From assembly GCA_036620675.1 (NCBI GenBank), contig JAZHEE010000001.1: a stretch of DNA of 64,000 nucleotides; one strand, written 5' to 3'. The notes below the pieces were generated by a model, which ran no database searches, was not told the DNA's origin, and saw nothing but the letters and a program-made list of their open reading frames with translations. Shown here one piece after another: positions 7,809-15,221 of the stretch. A program made the translations under genes and the position numbers. Within the stretch, counting starts at the first letter, position 1, and each line of letters starts with the position of its first letter. Source of the DNA: Jejubacter sp036620675. GTDB lineage: Bacteria; Pseudomonadota; Gammaproteobacteria; Enterobacterales; Enterobacteriaceae.

Positions 7809-10091
7809 ATGTCCGAGTTTAATGAAAAGTTAACCGCAGCCTGGGAAGGTTTTGCTAAAGGCAACTGGCAGAATGAAGTTGACGTACGCGACTTCATCCA
7901 GAAAAACTACACCCCATACGAAGGCGACGAATCCTTCCTGGCGGGCGCTACCGACGCGACAACCCGTCTGTGGGATAACGTTATGGAAGGCGTTAAAATC
8001 GAAAACCGCACCCACGCACCGGTTGATTTCGATACTGCCGTACCTTCTACCATCACTTCTCACGATGCCGGTTACATCATCAAGGATCTGGAAAAGATCG
8101 TTGGTCTGCAGACTGAAAAACCGCTGAAGCGCGGTCTGATTCCGTTTGGCGGCATCAAGATGATCGTCAACTCCTGCAAGGCGTACGATCGTGAAATCGA
8201 TCCGGAAACCCTGAAGATCTTCACCGAATACCGTAAAACCCACAACCAGGGCGTATTCGATGTTTATACTCCGGATATCCTGCGCTGCCGTAAATCCGGC
8301 GTACTGACCGGTCTGCCGGATGCCTACGGTCGTGGTCGTATCATTGGTGATTACCGTCGCGTAGCGCTGTACGGTATCGACTACCTGATGAAAGATAAGT
8401 TCGCTCAGTTCACCTCACTGCAGGCGAAACTGGAAAACGGCGAAGATCTGGAAGCGACCATCCGTCTGCGTGAAGAGATCGCTGAACAGCATCGCGCGCT
8501 GGGTCAGATCAAAGAGATGGCGGCTAAATACGGTTGCGATATCTCCGCTCCGGCGACCAACGCGCAGGAAGCGGTACAGTGGACCTACTTCGGCTACCTG
8601 GCCGCAGTTAAGTCCCAGAACGGCGCTGCCATGTCCTTCGGTCGCGTATCCAGCTTCCTGGATATCTACATCGAACGTGACCTGAAAGCAGGCAAAATCA
8701 CTGAACAGGACGCTCAGGAACTGATCGACCACCTGGTGATGAAACTGCGTATGGTTCGCTTCCTGCGTACTCCGGAATATGATGAACTGTTCTCCGGCGA
8801 CCCGATCTGGGCAACTGAATCTATCGCAGGTATGGGACTCGACGGTCGTACTCTGGTCACTAAAAACAGCTTCCGTTTCCTGAACACCCTGTACACCATG
8901 GGGCCGTCTCCGGAACCGAACATGACCATCCTGTGGTCTGAAAAACTGCCGCTGAACTTCAAGAAGTTTGCCGCTAAAGTCTCTATCGACACCTCATCCG
9001 TACAGTATGAGAACGACGACCTGATGCGTCCGGACTTCAACAACGATGACTACGCTATCGCCTGCTGTGTAAGCCCGATGATCGTTGGTAAGCAGATGCA
9101 GTTCTTCGGCGCTCGCGCTAACCTGGCGAAAACCATGCTGTATGCCATCAACGGCGGCGTGGACGAGAAGCTGAAAATGCAGGTCGGCCCGAAAGAAGCA
9201 CCGATCAAAGACGAAGTGCTGAACTTCGATACCGTTATGGATCGTATGGATCACTTCATGGACTGGCTGGCTAAACAGTATGTCACCGCCCTGAACATCA
9301 TCCACTACATGCACGACAAGTACAGCTATGAAGCCTCTCTGATGGCACTGCATGACCGTGATGTTATCCGCACCATGGCTTGCGGTATCGCCGGTCTGTC
9401 TGTTGCGGCTGACTCCCTGTCTGCTATCAAATACGCCAAAGTTAAACCGATTCGCGACGAAGATGGCCTGGCTATCGACTTTGAAATCGAAGGCGAATAT
9501 CCGCAATTCGGTAACAACGACCCGCGCGTTGACGACCTGGCCGTTGATCTGGTTGAACGCTTCATGAAGAAAATTCAGAAGCTGCACACCTACCGCAACG
9601 CTATCCCGACTCAGTCGGTTCTGACCATTACCTCTAACGTGGTTTATGGTAAGAAAACCGGTAATACTCCGGATGGCCGTCGCGCTGGCGCACCGTTCGG
9701 CCCGGGCGCTAACCCGATGCACGGTCGTGACCAGAAAGGCGCCGTTGCCTCTCTGACTTCTGTTGCTAAACTGCCGTTCGCCTACGCGAAAGATGGTATC
9801 TCCTATACCTTCTCTATCGTACCGAACGCGCTGGGTAAAGACGACGAAGTGCGTAAGACCAACCTGGCAGGCCTGATGGATGGTTACTTCCACCATGAAG
9901 CCAGCATTGAAGGCGGTCAGCACCTGAACGTTAACGTCATGAACCGCGAAATGCTGCTCGACGCGATGGAAAACCCGGAGAAATATCCGCAGCTGACCAT
10001 CCGCGTTTCCGGCTACGCTGTTCGCTTTAACTCGCTGACTAAAGAACAGCAGCAGGACGTTATTACCCGTACTTTCACTCAGTCCATGTAA
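7809..10091 (+). CDS. pflB: Formate acetyltransferase 1 (pyruvate formate-lyase)
   Basis: PflB is a glycyl-radical enzyme that cleaves pyruvate with CoA into acetyl-CoA and formate in anaerobic metabolism. At 760 residues it equals the E. coli length. The catalytic cysteine pair is in IACCVSPM (Cys419-Cys420), and the radical glycine is Gly735 in RVSGYAVRF. Codon use is strongly biased to preferred codons (CTG, CGT, GGT, AAC), the mark of a very highly expressed gene, which also explains long shadow frames on the other strand. It is activated by PflA, encoded 170 bp downstream, and a terminator separates them. Confidence 0.98.
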   Translation: MSEFNEKLTAAWEGFAKGNWQNEVDVRDFIQKNYTPYEGDESFLAGATDATTRLWDNVMEGVKIENRTHAPVDFDTAVPSTITSHDAGYIIKDLEKIVGLQTEKPLKRGLIPFGGIKMIVNSCKAYDREIDPETLKIFTEYRKTHNQGVFDVYTPDILRCRKSGVLTGLPDAYGRGRIIGDYRRVALYGIDYLMKDKFAQFTSLQAKLENGEDLEATIRLREEIAEQHRALGQIKEMAAKYGCDISAPATNAQEAVQWTYFGYLAAVKSQNGAAMSFGRVSSFLDIYIERDLKAGKITEQDAQELIDHLVMKLRMVRFLRTPEYDELFSGDPIWATESIAGMGLDGRTLVTKNSFRFLNTLYTMGPSPEPNMTILWSEKLPLNFKKFAAKVSIDTSSVQYENDDLMRPDFNNDDYAIACCVSPMIVGKQMQFFGARANLAKTMLYAINGGVDEKLKMQVGPKEAPIKDEVLNFDTVMDRMDHFMDWLAKQYVTALNIIHYMHDKYSYEASLMALHDRDVIRTMACGIAGLSVAADSLSAIKYAKVKPIRDEDGLAIDFEIEGEYPQFGNNDPRVDDLAVDLVERFMKKIQKLHTYRNAIPTQSVLTITSNVVYGKKTGNTPDGRRAGAPFGPGANPMHGRDQKGAVASLTSVAKLPFAYAKDGISYTFSIVPNALGKDDEVRKTNLAGLMDGYFHHEASIEGGQHLNVNVMNREMLLDAMENPEKYPQLTIRVSGYAVRFNSLTKEQQQDVITRTFTQSM

Positions 10092-10120
10092 TGGGATTGA
10101 CTGAAAAGGTGTAAAATAAA

Positions 10121-10150
10121 AAGGCTCCACCAGGTGTGGAGCCTTCTTCA
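10121..10150 (+). terminator. Intrinsic terminator after pflB
   Basis: Perfect 10-bp stem AAGGCTCCAC/GTGGAGCCTT with 5-nt loop (10121-10145), followed by a short, interrupted T stretch. It separates the abundant focA-pflB message from pflA. Confidence 0.8.
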
Positions 10151-10261
10151 TAGAGCCTGTTTTGTCAGACGCCCTTCCGGGCCTCTCGCAAAATTGACTC
10201 GACGCGGCACTCAGACCGCGCACCCCGCTCCGGCGGACGCCCAACTGGAGATAACATCGCA

Positions 10262-11002
10262 ATGTCAGTTATTGGTCGCATTCACTCCTTCGAATCCTGC
10301 GGAACCGTGGACGGTCCCGGCATTCGCTTTATCACCTTCTTCCAGGGCTGCCTGATGCGCTGCCTCTATTGCCACAACCGCGATACCTGGGACACCCACG
10401 GCGGTAAAGAGATTACCGTCGAAGAACTGATGAAGGACGTCGTCACTTACCGCCACTTTATGAACGCCTCCGGCGGTGGCGTTACCGCTTCCGGCGGTGA
10501 GGCGATTTTGCAGGCGGAGTTCGTACGCGACTGGTTCCGCGCCTGTAAAAAAGAGGGCATTCATACCTGTCTGGACACCAACGGCTTTGTACGACGCTAC
10601 GATCCGGTAATCGACGAACTGCTGGAAGTAACCGATCTGGTGATGCTGGATCTTAAGCAGATGAACGATGAGGTGCACCAGCTGCTGGTCGGCGTCTCTA
10701 ATCATCGTACCCTGGAGTTTGCCCGCTACCTGGCGGACAAAGGCGTAAACACCTGGATTCGTTACGTGGTGGTACCCGGCTGGTCAGACGATGACGATTC
10801 CGCGCATCGACTTGGCGAATTTACCCGAGATATGGGCAACGTCGAGAAGATAGAGCTGCTGCCCTACCACGAGCTGGGCAAACATAAATGGGTCGCCATG
10901 GGCGAAGAGTACAAGCTGGACGGCGTGAAACCACCGCCGAAAGAGACCATGGAACGGGTTAAGGGCATCCTTGAACAGTATGGTCATAAGGTGATGTACT
11001 AA
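10262..11002 (+). CDS. pflA: Pyruvate formate-lyase 1 activating enzyme
   Basis: PflA is a radical SAM enzyme that abstracts hydrogen from Gly735 of PflB, using a [4Fe-4S] cluster and S-adenosylmethionine. The 246-residue protein has the cluster motif Cys30-x3-Cys34-x2-Cys37 (GCLMRCLYCHN). The SAM-binding GGE-type segment appears as ASGGEAILQ, and the conserved DTNGF and LPYHELGKHKW follow. Length matches E. coli. It lies downstream of pflB and has its own upstream space of 170 bp, so it may be transcribed both from the pfl promoters and independently. Confidence 0.97.
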   Translation: MSVIGRIHSFESCGTVDGPGIRFITFFQGCLMRCLYCHNRDTWDTHGGKEITVEELMKDVVTYRHFMNASGGGVTASGGEAILQAEFVRDWFRACKKEGIHTCLDTNGFVRRYDPVIDELLEVTDLVMLDLKQMNDEVHQLLVGVSNHRTLEFARYLADKGVNTWIRYVVVPGWSDDDDSAHRLGEFTRDMGNVEKIELLPYHELGKHKWVAMGEEYKLDGVKPPPKETMERVKGILEQYGHKVMY

Positions 11003-11011
11003 TCAATCACC

Positions 11012-11040
11012 AGAGCCGGCCAGGCCGGCTCTCCCCTTCT
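11012..11040 (+). terminator. Hairpin after pflA
   Basis: A 21-bp perfect palindrome (AGAGCCGGCC, one base, its complement) starts ten bases after the pflA stop. It is followed by a C/T-rich tract (CCCCTTCT), so termination is plausible but the U-run is poor. Confidence 0.6.
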
Positions 11041-11223
11041 CTATCCGCCCGCCATACCTACCAGCAGAAAAACCGTCCATAAACCGAAGAGCGTCGCCGT
11101 AGATCCTCAGATCGCGTGGCCGGACTCCAGGCCTGGCGGTCACAGAGCCGTAAGCATCATAAAAGTTTGCGTCGCTACGCCCACACTACAGCATTGTAAG
11201 AATGGAGGGCTAAGACAGCATCG

Positions 11224-11252
11224 CCCTCAACGCCCCTGGGGTACATTGAGGG
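11224..11252 (-). terminator. Stem-loop downstream of ycaD
   Basis: CCCTCAA (11224-11230) pairs with TTGAGGG (11246-11252), with an inner CCCC/GGGG pair. It lies ten bases past the ycaD stop on the minus strand. No T-tract follows, so it may be an RNA-end hairpin rather than a full terminator. Confidence 0.35.
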
Positions 11253-11262
11253 TCAGGGAAAA

Positions 11263-12411
11263 TCAGGCGTGCGCCACCGGGGTCGGGTGGTGGCCCGCTT
11301 TGCGCAGCAGCATCATCAGGTAGACGAAAGCCACGCTGGCAATAGTGATAAACAGCAGGTTATCGGAATAACGCTCCATCAGCATCGAGGTTAGCGACGG
11401 CCCCGCCAGGCTGCCCAGGGTATAGCTCAACAGCAGCGCCTGATTCATCGCCACCAGTTGATGGTGCTCCACCTTCTCACAGGCCCATGCCATAGCGACC
11501 GGATAAAGGGTAAAGCCCGCAGCGCCCAGAATAAACAGCGACGGCCCCATCGCCGCATTACTCAGCATCGCCAGCGCCCCCAGGATAACCACAAAAACCT
11601 GAACCCGCAGCACCAGCAAGCGCCCGTAGCGCTCCGAAAGGCGACCAACAGGCCACTGACCGACAATCCCGGCACTGACCATCACCGCCATCCAGAAGCC
11701 GATATGGGAATCACTGATCCCCTGATGATTCAGCCACAGCGGCATCAGCCCATACAATGAACCGAGCACGATCCCGGAAATAATGCAGCCGTTAACGCCC
11801 AGACGCGCCTGGCTCAGACGCAGCATGCTCCACATCGGCGTGGCGGCCTGGTGTTCACCGTGGCCGCTCAGGATGCGGGCAAACAGCAGCGGCAGCATCC
11901 CTGCCAGCACCAGCGCGGTGACCCAGGGCAGAACGCTCATCAGCGCCGTCGACACCTTGCTAATCAGCAACTGACCTGCGACAGTGCCCAGATAATAGAC
12001 CATCATATAAGCAGCCAGCAGACGCCCACGGTTACGGGAAGTACCGCTGCACATCAGCGCGCTTTCCACTACTACCCAGATCATGGCGCAGCCGATACCG
12101 GCAGCAAAGCGCCACATCAGCCAACTCCAGAACCCAACCGCCAGCCCCAGGCCTGCGCAAGCTACGGCGAAAATCAGCGAAGCCAGCCAGTAACTACGGT
12201 TAAAACCCAGCTTTTTCACCAGCATGCCAGTAATTAGGGTACCCAGCAGATTACCGGTGAAATAGGAAGAACTGACCATCCCCACCTGCCAGGTCGGCAG
12301 TTGGTCATGGGCAAGCCACAGCGGCACCAGCGTGTTCATCACCGCTATCGCCAGGGTCAGCAAAAGCAGGCCACAGAGCAGAAAAAGCACTGGCCGGGTC
12401 CAGACAGACAT
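11263..12411 (-). CDS. ycaD: MFS transporter YcaD
   Basis: A 382-residue major facilitator superfamily permease of the inner membrane with 12 predicted hydrophobic helices; its substrate is unknown. The protein starts MSVWTRPVLFLLCG. It shows long identical stretches to E. coli YcaD, for example IWVVVESALMCSGTSRNRG and ACEKVEHHQLVAMNQALLL, and the same length. Charged loops between helices 2 and 3 (KKLGFNRSYW) and 8 and 9 (GRLSERYGR) fit the MFS A-like motif. The start is ATG 12411. In this genome the neighbour ycaC and the ycaM/N/K genes found nearby in E. coli are missing. The 259 bp upstream, to the repeat element, hold only the presumed promoter. Confidence 0.93.
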   Translation of the reverse strand: MSVWTRPVLFLLCGLLLLTLAIAVMNTLVPLWLAHDQLPTWQVGMVSSSYFTGNLLGTLITGMLVKKLGFNRSYWLASLIFAVACAGLGLAVGFWSWLMWRFAAGIGCAMIWVVVESALMCSGTSRNRGRLLAAYMMVYYLGTVAGQLLISKVSTALMSVLPWVTALVLAGMLPLLFARILSGHGEHQAATPMWSMLRLSQARLGVNGCIISGIVLGSLYGLMPLWLNHQGISDSHIGFWMAVMVSAGIVGQWPVGRLSERYGRLLVLRVQVFVVILGALAMLSNAAMGPSLFILGAAGFTLYPVAMAWACEKVEHHQLVAMNQALLLSYTLGSLAGPSLTSMLMERYSDNLLFITIASVAFVYLMMLLRKAGHHPTPVAHA

Positions 12412-12778
12412 GAGTTTTAAACCGTATGGAAGGATGTGAATGAGCGCATCATGCCACCGGCAAAAACATTGTCAATCCACCCTCAGTACCGGATTTTCGC
12501 CGCAGCGAAGCGACGATTTGAAATACTAATCCTTATGCGAGATCGCACAGCGCCATTATTTTATATCTCATTGTTATGTAAGAAATTAAAAAGGAGAGAT
12601 GCGAAACAGATCACACTAAAAATTTCATCGAAAAAGCAGAATATTTTTTATCACGCTTACCCATAAAAAAGGTTCATCGCGGATTGTCGTGAAGCTGAAG
12701 TGACCGGTGGCTGCCCCGGATTCCGGGTGAGTATGTCGCGTTGGCGAAGGTTCCGTTCACCTTAAGGTGATTTCTCTT

Positions 12779-12976
12779 ATGCCGGTTGCGGAACCGGTGA
12801 ACGGGTCGGGCATAACGGCATCCCTGTACCGCACACCCTCAGCCCGACGTCCTGTCGGGCTGACCCTGGCCGCCGAAAATACTCCGGCGATTTTCAGGCC
12901 GGAGTGTCATCGCCTGTCATCTTCTGCCCTGAGACAGCAAAGAATGATGCTGGTCGCTTTTGAGCACCCCGTCTGA
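12779..12976 (+). CDS. Small hypothetical ORF inside repeat element A
   Basis: A 65-codon frame starts at ATG 12779, with AAGGTGA about nine bases upstream, a good ribosome-binding site. The product begins MPVAEPVNGSG and ends MMLVAFEHPV. It contains YRTPSARRPV and FRPECHRLSSS and has no hydrophobic segment. From memory, this pattern resembles short Ash/Icd-like ORFs of P4-type phage satellites, where SARR...ECHRLSS...MMLVA-EH is recurrent. I could not verify this. It could equally be a decayed or non-translated piece of repeat DNA. Confidence 0.35.
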   Translation: MPVAEPVNGSGITASLYRTPSARRPVGLTLAAENTPAIFRPECHRLSSSALRQQRMMLVAFEHPV

Positions 12977-13038
12977 AGCGATGAGGGGGTTACGTCCCGG
13001 CTTAAAAAACGCCGTAGCGTTCACGACGGGTCAGGGGG

Positions 13039-13092
13039 GCCGACAGGGATGTCGGCCCAGGGCGTGGCCGGCAGGGACGCCGGCTCACGCCC
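13039..13092. repeat. Two REP-like hairpins in element A
   Basis: Two adjacent palindromes share a CAGGGA-containing centre. GCCGACA-GGGA-TGTCGGC lies at 13039-13056. A longer stem at 13060-13092 has arms GGGCGTGGCCGGC and GCCGGC-t-CACGCCC around AGGGAC. The layout, GC-rich imperfect palindromes with a common loop in an intergenic region, is that of REP/BIME units, although the sequence is not the classical E. coli REP. Such hairpins can stabilise RNA ends or bind gyrase or IHF in known cases. Confidence 0.6.
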
Positions 13093-13192
13093 GTCCCGGT
13101 TAAACCCGTCGGGAATTAGCGTAGGGGCCCGCGTCAGCGGCGTTTTTTACCGCCGGGGAGCACGGGTCGCCAGGGGAGCGGCGACTGAGCCC

Positions 13193-13640
13193 CCTGTCAC
13201 CCTCACCCCGGCCCTCTCCCGAAACGGGAGAGGGAGTTTCCCGACAATGAACGGAACAGCCCACCGCATCACCATATTCCGCCGCTTCTGTTCTGAAAGC
13301 GGGCGCCGAAGCGCCTGTCATCCTCACCCGGAACGTACACCCTGGAAGGGAGAGTGAGTTTCCCGGCAATGAGCGGAACAGCCCGCCGCATCATCATATT
13401 CCGCCGCTTCTGTTCTGAAAGCGGACACCGAAGCGCCTGTAATCCTCACCCGGAACGTACACCCTGGAAGGGAGAGTGAGTTTCCCGGCAATGAACGGAA
13501 CAGCCCGCTGCATCATCATATTCTGCTGCTTTTGTTCTGAAACCGGGCGCCAGAGCTGCCTGTCACCCTCACCCGGCCTTCTCCCTGGAAGGGAGAAGGG
13601 GCCCCCAGCCCACCGCATCATTATATTCTGCCGGTTTTTT
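13193..13640. repeat. Tandem array of about 121-123 bp units
   Basis: Three full units and a truncated fourth begin at 13193, 13314, 13436 and 13559, giving periods of 121, 122 and 123 bp. Each starts CCTGT(C/A)A(C/T)CCTCACCC, continues into a GGGAGAG-type stem, then GAACGGAACAGCCC, a CATCATCATATTC stretch and TTCTGTTCTGAAA. Units two and three are nearly identical, so duplication is recent. The inner half of each unit matches the right end of the dispersed element (copy B), so the array seems to have grown by duplication of that end. The CCTCACCC...GGGAGAG piece resembles repeats common between enterobacterial genes. Spacing and absence of unique spacers rule out CRISPR. Confidence 0.85.
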
Positions 13641-13682
13641 GTTTCCGCTTTCGAACACTCCTCGCTAATCCGCGATGAACCA

Positions 13683-13709
13683 TAAAAAAGCCGACCCGCA
13701 GGCCGGCTT
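13683..13709 (-). terminator. Intrinsic terminator of dmsC
   Basis: A stem of AAGCCGGCC with GGTCGGCTT (one G-U pair) and a 4-nt loop on the minus strand is followed by six T. It lies 20 bp past the dmsC stop. The T-tract abuts the right terminal repeat of element A at 13681. Confidence 0.8.
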
Positions 13710-13728
13710 ATGAACGCCCTGCCGCTCC

Positions 13729-14592
13729 TTATCCGGCGACCGCCATACCGACCGTCATATGCAGCCCGTAAAAGATGCCGCGGCCAATCAGCTCGCCGGT
13801 CAGCACCAGCACAAAAGCGATAACCAGCAGACCGGTTCCCGGCAGCGCGCCGCGCAATTGCGGCACAATCCACAGCGCCAGGGCCAGCGCCACCAGCGCC
13901 AGACGCCAGGAAAGCAGCGCGCCGAAATCCGGCACCAGCGCCGTCGCCTGCTGCACAGAACTATGAATTTCCGGAAGTTGCGCCCCCAGCAAAGCAAGCA
14001 CCACCAGGCTTGCCAGCAGCCCCAGAAGCGTAATGGCGGGCAGCAGGCGAAGCGCCCAGCCTTCCACACCGGCAACCCGCAGCAGCAGGTAGCCCAGCAG
14101 CGGGCCACCGATAAACATCGTCAGGAAGAAACTCAGCGGAGTCCAGAAACCATACCAGGTCGGCACCGTATCAATGGTGCTGTATACCCGGCTGGTCAGC
14201 CAGACGAATACCACCGCCAGCACCATCATCGCCACCAGCCACAAACGCGACAGCAGCGGCGGCAGCTTATTTACCGCCGTCAGCAGCCAGCCGATGCCGC
14301 CCACGGCAAAGAACAGCGAACCTCCGGCAATCTCATTACTGAGCGCCGACTGACCGATACGGTTGAGCGAATTAAAGGCACGCAGCGGCGATCCCAGGTG
14401 CAACACAGAGGCGATAAAGGCGATCCCCATCAGCACCCATAGCACCACCATCGCCAGTTCAGCGCGGCGCCGCTGTTCCGCCGGCAGGTTGCCCCCCAGT
14501 AGCGCCAGCGCTATCACAATCGCCCCGCCAGCCACACACTGCCCCAGAACGGTGAAGACCATCAGCGGCCACTCATGCCATCCACTTCCCAT
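13729..14592 (-). CDS. dmsC: DMSO reductase membrane anchor subunit
   Basis: DmsC anchors the periplasm-facing DmsAB catalytic dimer to the inner membrane and oxidises menaquinol to supply electrons. The 287-residue protein begins MGSGWHEWPLM and has eight hydrophobic helices, as in E. coli. The ATG at 14592 follows AAGGAGGTGTGAG, an excellent ribosome-binding site overlapping the end of dmsB, and only one base separates the dmsB stop from it. Upstream in-frame starts lie inside dmsB and are rejected. It is the last gene of dmsABC. Confidence 0.96.
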   Translation of the reverse strand: MGSGWHEWPLMVFTVLGQCVAGGAIVIALALLGGNLPAEQRRRAELAMVVLWVLMGIAFIASVLHLGSPLRAFNSLNRIGQSALSNEIAGGSLFFAVGGIGWLLTAVNKLPPLLSRLWLVAMMVLAVVFVWLTSRVYSTIDTVPTWYGFWTPLSFFLTMFIGGPLLGYLLLRVAGVEGWALRLLPAITLLGLLASLVVLALLGAQLPEIHSSVQQATALVPDFGALLSWRLALVALALALWIVPQLRGALPGTGLLVIAFVLVLTGELIGRGIFYGLHMTVGMAVAG

Positions 14593-14593
14593 C

Positions 14594-15211
14594 TCACACC
14601 TCCTTCGGGTTGGCCAGGTAGCCGGTGGTATCCCCACAAGGACGGCTGCTGGCGTTAGGTTTAATCACAATATTGGGGCTGGTAAAGCGCGCCGCAGGCA
14701 GCGGCGCCACTTCCGCCAGCTCACCATGAGTGCGACGCAGTTCTTCTATCGGGCCGAAATCCAGCGCCCGCAGCGGGCAAGACTCCACGCAAATCGGTTT
14801 ATGACCTTCAGCAACCCGCTCATAGCAGCCATCACACTTAGTCATATGCCCTTTTTCCGCGTTGTACTGCGGCGCGCCGTAGGGGCAGGCCATATGGCAA
14901 TAGCGGCAGCCGATGCAGACATCTTCATTCACCACCACGAAGCCATCTTCCCGCTTGTGCATAGCGCCGCTCGGGCACACTTTGGTACAGGCCGGATCCG
15001 CGCAGTGGTTACAGGAGATCGAAAGGTAATAGGCAAACACGTTCTGATGCCAGACGCCGTTGTCCTCTTGCCAGTCGCCCCCGGCATACTCATAGATGCG
15101 GCGAAAGCTGACCTCCGGCGTCAGATCTTTGTAGTCCTTACATGCCAGCTCGCAGGTTTTGCAACCGGTGCAGCGGCTGGAGTCGATATAAAAGCCATAC
15201 TGGGTCGTCAT
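14594..15211 (-). CDS. dmsB: DMSO reductase iron-sulfur subunit
   Basis: DmsB is the electron-transfer subunit, a 205-residue ferredoxin-like protein with four [4Fe-4S] clusters between the DmsC quinol site and the DmsA molybdenum cofactor. Cysteine groups are visible as CTGCKTCELAC near the N-terminus, CNHCADPACTKVC, CIGCRYCHMACPYG and CDGCY...CVESCPLRAL. It has no signal peptide, as expected, because it is exported with DmsA through the Tat system. It sits between dmsA (10-bp gap) and dmsC (1-bp gap). Confidence 0.97.
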   Translation of the reverse strand: MTTQYGFYIDSSRCTGCKTCELACKDYKDLTPEVSFRRIYEYAGGDWQEDNGVWHQNVFAYYLSISCNHCADPACTKVCPSGAMHKREDGFVVVNEDVCIGCRYCHMACPYGAPQYNAEKGHMTKCDGCYERVAEGHKPICVESCPLRALDFGPIEELRRTHGELAEVAPLPAARFTSPNIVIKPNASSRPCGDTTGYLANPKEV

Positions 15212-15221
15212 TCTCTACTCC

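Larger units (their letters stand above)
12671..13681 (+). mobile_element. Dispersed TIR element, copy A (1011 bp, composite)
   Basis: This is the longest of three related elements in the window. It begins with GGTTCATCGCGGATT and ends with the exact reverse complement AATCCGCGATGAACC (15-bp perfect terminal inverted repeats). Its left 41 bp match copies B and C closely, and its right 40-75 bp match the other end of B and C. It is flanked by a perfect 8-bp direct repeat ATAAAAAA (12663-12670 and 13682-13689), as expected of a target-site duplication; the right copy is also the T-tract of the dmsC terminator. The interior holds a 65-codon ORF, REP-like hairpins and a tandem array, each listed separately. 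No transposase is encoded. It fills most of the 1.3-kb gap between ycaD and dmsC. Confidence 0.75.

Noticed and set aside
8994..10262. 422-codon frame antisense to pflB
   Set aside because: pflB is a highly expressed gene whose codon bias removes stops on the other strand; the product has no domain or start signal.
13193..13640. Regular repeats that could suggest a CRISPR array
   Set aside because: The 121-123 bp units repeat as a whole with no short repeat/unique spacer alternation, and no cas genes are present.
13394..13873. 159-codon minus-strand frame crossing the tandem array and the dmsC end
   Set aside because: It is made of repeat DNA and out-of-frame dmsC sequence, with no ribosome-binding site.
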